A stretch of DNA of 6,714 nucleotides from Deltaproteobacteria bacterium (GTDB lineage: Bacteria > JAUYMQ01): assembly GCA_030698575.1 (NCBI GenBank), contig JAUYMQ010000152.1:1-6714 (forward strand). The letters are read 5' to 3'. The notes under the pieces are model-generated. The model had not been told where the DNA came from. It made no database searches and saw only the letters and a program-made list of their open reading frames with translations. Shown here one piece after another: positions 5,510 through 6,714 of the stretch; position 1 is the stretch's first letter, and each line of letters opens with the position of its first letter. Position numbers and translations under genes: made by a program.

Positions 5510-6508
5510 ATGCCAATACTCCAAGACTTTCGCCACACCCCGGGGGCGCACTGCGGATCGACCGCGCTGGCCGACGTCGCGCGATTCCATGGCCTGGCCT
5601 TCACCGAGCCGCAGTGCTTCGGCATCGGCGAGGGGCTCGGTCTCGCCGTGGTCGAAGAGTCAGGCGGATCCCCATCGCACCTGCTCATGGGGCGCAGCCG
5701 CACCCTCGAGCGGCGCTTCTTCGAGAATCTCGGCGTGCCCTTCGGCTGGGTGAAGGAAGCGGACGACGCACGCGCATGGGAAGCGGCGCGCGCTGCCGTT
5801 GACGCGAACATCCCGCTGCTCCTCCGGACCGATCTTCACTATCTTCACTACTATAAATCGAAGACTCACTTCACCGGCCACGTCGTCGTGCTCGGGGGCT
5901 ACGACGAGGAGCGCGGCGAGGCGCTCCTGGCGGACACCCAGTTCCCCGGACTGCAGAGCGTGCAAGTGGCCGATCTCGCCAGGGCCCGCACCTCGAGCCA
6001 CGGAATGCAGCCGCTCCGGAATCACGCATTCCCCGTCGAGCGGCTCCCCGCGCCGCCGGATCTCGCGCCGGTGCTCAGGCGAGCCATCGCGGCGCAGGCC
6101 AGGGAGATGCTCGACGGGAAAGATCTCGGCAACGCCAAGACGCGCATCCTGGGCATGGAGCACCTCGCAAAGAGCTTTCCCGCCTGGGGCGGCGCGCCCG
6201 ACTGGTCCTGGTGCGCGCGCTTCGCCTACCAGATCATCGAGAAGCGCGGCACGGGAGGGGGAAATTTTCGGAAACTCTATGCGTCGTTCCTGTCCCAGTC
6301 GGCGGCGACGCTGCCCGACCTGCCCCTCGAGGCCTGGGCGAGCCGTATGACGGAGATCGCCGAGGCCTGGACGGCGCTGGCCGAACACCTAAAGGCGCTG
6401 AGCGAAGCGAACGGGCCGGACGGTTTCGAGGAGGCCGCGGCGCGCATGGGCCGTCTGGCCGTCATGGAGCGCGCCTTCTTCGAGGAAGCTGCGGGAGTCT
6501 CACCATGA
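5510..6508 (+). CDS. BtrH N-terminal domain and DUF4872 protein
   Basis: The product is 332 residues from the ATG at 5510. Residues about 5-145 match the BtrH N-terminal domain: a G-A-H-C-G-S-T-A-L segment (12-20), C-F-G-I-G-E-G-L (36-43), a polar R-T-D-L-H-Y-L-H-Y-Y (106-115) and H-F-T-G-H-V-V-V-L-G-G-Y-D (120-132), then A-D-T (141-143). Cys15, His124 and Asp142 form a papain-like set. Residues about 155-325 match DUF4872, including R-G-T-G-G-G-N-F-R (246-254). In butirosin synthesis BtrH moves an acyl group from a carrier protein to an amine; relatives elsewhere are mostly uncharacterised. No carrier protein or aminoglycoside gene is in view, so function is open. An ATG at 5363 would add 49 Pro/Ser/Gly-rich residues, has no ribosome binding site and overlaps an opposing promoter. 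The ribosome binding site at 5510 is weak, so the start is only fairly sure. The stop overlaps the next start (ATGA). Confidence 0.82.
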   Translation: MPILQDFRHTPGAHCGSTALADVARFHGLAFTEPQCFGIGEGLGLAVVEESGGSPSHLLMGRSRTLERRFFENLGVPFGWVKEADDARAWEAARAAVDANIPLLLRTDLHYLHYYKSKTHFTGHVVVLGGYDEERGEALLADTQFPGLQSVQVADLARARTSSHGMQPLRNHAFPVERLPAPPDLAPVLRRAIAAQAREMLDGKDLGNAKTRILGMEHLAKSFPAWGGAPDWSWCARFAYQIIEKRGTGGGNFRKLYASFLSQSAATLPDLPLEAWASRMTEIAEAWTALAEHLKALSEANGPDGFEEAAARMGRLAVMERAFFEEAAGVSP

Positions 6509-6714
6509 ACCGAGCGGTCCGCGTGCGCGTCATCTCGCTTCTTGCTGCCGCCGCCCTGCTGATACCCGCCCCCCCGGCGCACCCGGTGCCCGCAAGCGAC
6601 GCCCCCGAGAGGGTGGTCGAGCAGGCGCGCTACGTCTTCGGCTGGAACGGTGTCACCGCGGCGATCGCGGAGTTCACGCTCGCCCTCAGGTTCCAGGAGG
6701 GCCGCCCCACCTTC
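6505..6714 (+). CDS. Exported DUF3108-like protein, C-terminus cut by window edge
   Basis: Seventy codons are visible before the window ends. The ATG at 6505 overlaps the preceding TGA as ATGA, and GGGAG lies about 8 bases before it inside the upstream gene, so translation is probably coupled. The N-terminus has Arg4/Arg6/Arg8, a hydrophobic run VISLLAAAALLIPAP (9-23) and likely cleavage around residue 30 (V-P-A-S), which indicates export to the periplasm. The mature start, E-Q-A-R-Y-V-F-G-W-N-G-V-T-A-A-I-A-E-F-T-L (39-59), resembles the first strands of DUF3108, where 'Y-x-V-x-W-x-G-I-x-A-G-x-A' is typical. The match rests on a short stretch, and the rest lies outside the window. Its partner is the cytoplasmic BtrH-like protein encoded just upstream. 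Confidence 0.65.
   Translation, partial: MNRAVRVRVISLLAAAALLIPAPPAHPVPASDAPERVVEQARYVFGWNGVTAAIAEFTLALRFQEGRPTF

Noticed and set aside
5660-6388. Minus-strand open frame of 242 codons opposite the BtrH-like gene
   Set aside because: It mirrors the well-matched BtrH/DUF4872 frame and has no recognisable domain.
1-6714. CRISPR array, tRNA, rRNA, insertion sequence or phage genes
   Set aside because: No regularly spaced repeats of adequate length, no tRNA-like cloverleaf, no transposase motif and no terminal inverted repeats were seen.

Overview
This is a compact, GC-rich, gene-dense bacterial window with eight protein genes, two of them cut by the window edges. I see no RNA genes, insertion sequences or CRISPR arrays. 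The coding style (strong GC bias at third positions, short gaps, purine-rich Shine-Dalgarno sites) and the gene mix suggest a high-GC proteobacterium-like soil or sediment organism, such as a deltaproteobacterial, Myxococcota or Binatia-type lineage. That assignment is inference from style and gene families; there is no marker gene here to settle it.

Layout. Positions 1-1967 hold a minus-strand run of three genes. It is led by an MFE-2-type short-chain (3R)-hydroxyacyl-CoA dehydrogenase, followed by a small exported protein of unknown family with an acidic tail, and then a VOC/glyoxalase-fold protein that runs off the left edge. Positions 1968-2296 are a divergent promoter region with a recognisable sigma-70-like promoter in each direction. 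Positions 2297-3322 (plus) encode a ketopantoate-reductase (PanE/ApbA) family oxidoreductase. Its end overlaps by 12 bases the end of a convergent minus-strand gene for a PAS-HisKA-receiver protein that has no kinase ATPase domain. Upstream of that gene, on the same strand, is a crotonase-family enoyl-CoA hydratase/isomerase with a TTGACA-type promoter. Divergent from it, 5510-6508 (plus) encodes a BtrH N-terminal domain plus DUF4872 protein with a Cys-His-Asp papain-like set. It is coupled through an ATGA stop/start overlap to an exported protein that looks like DUF3108 and leaves the window at the right edge.

How the genes may work together. The dehydrogenase, the crotonase and the PanE-type enzyme all point to acyl-CoA or CoA-related metabolism. 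The dehydrogenase belongs to a family that uses (3R)-hydroxyacyl-CoA, whereas crotonases normally make (3S) products, so the two probably do not act on successive steps. The kinase-less PAS-receiver protein could be a sensory or phosphorelay partner for a distant system. The BtrH-DUF4872 and DUF3108-like pair is the least understood unit and, with the ATPase-less signalling protein, the part most worth a second look.
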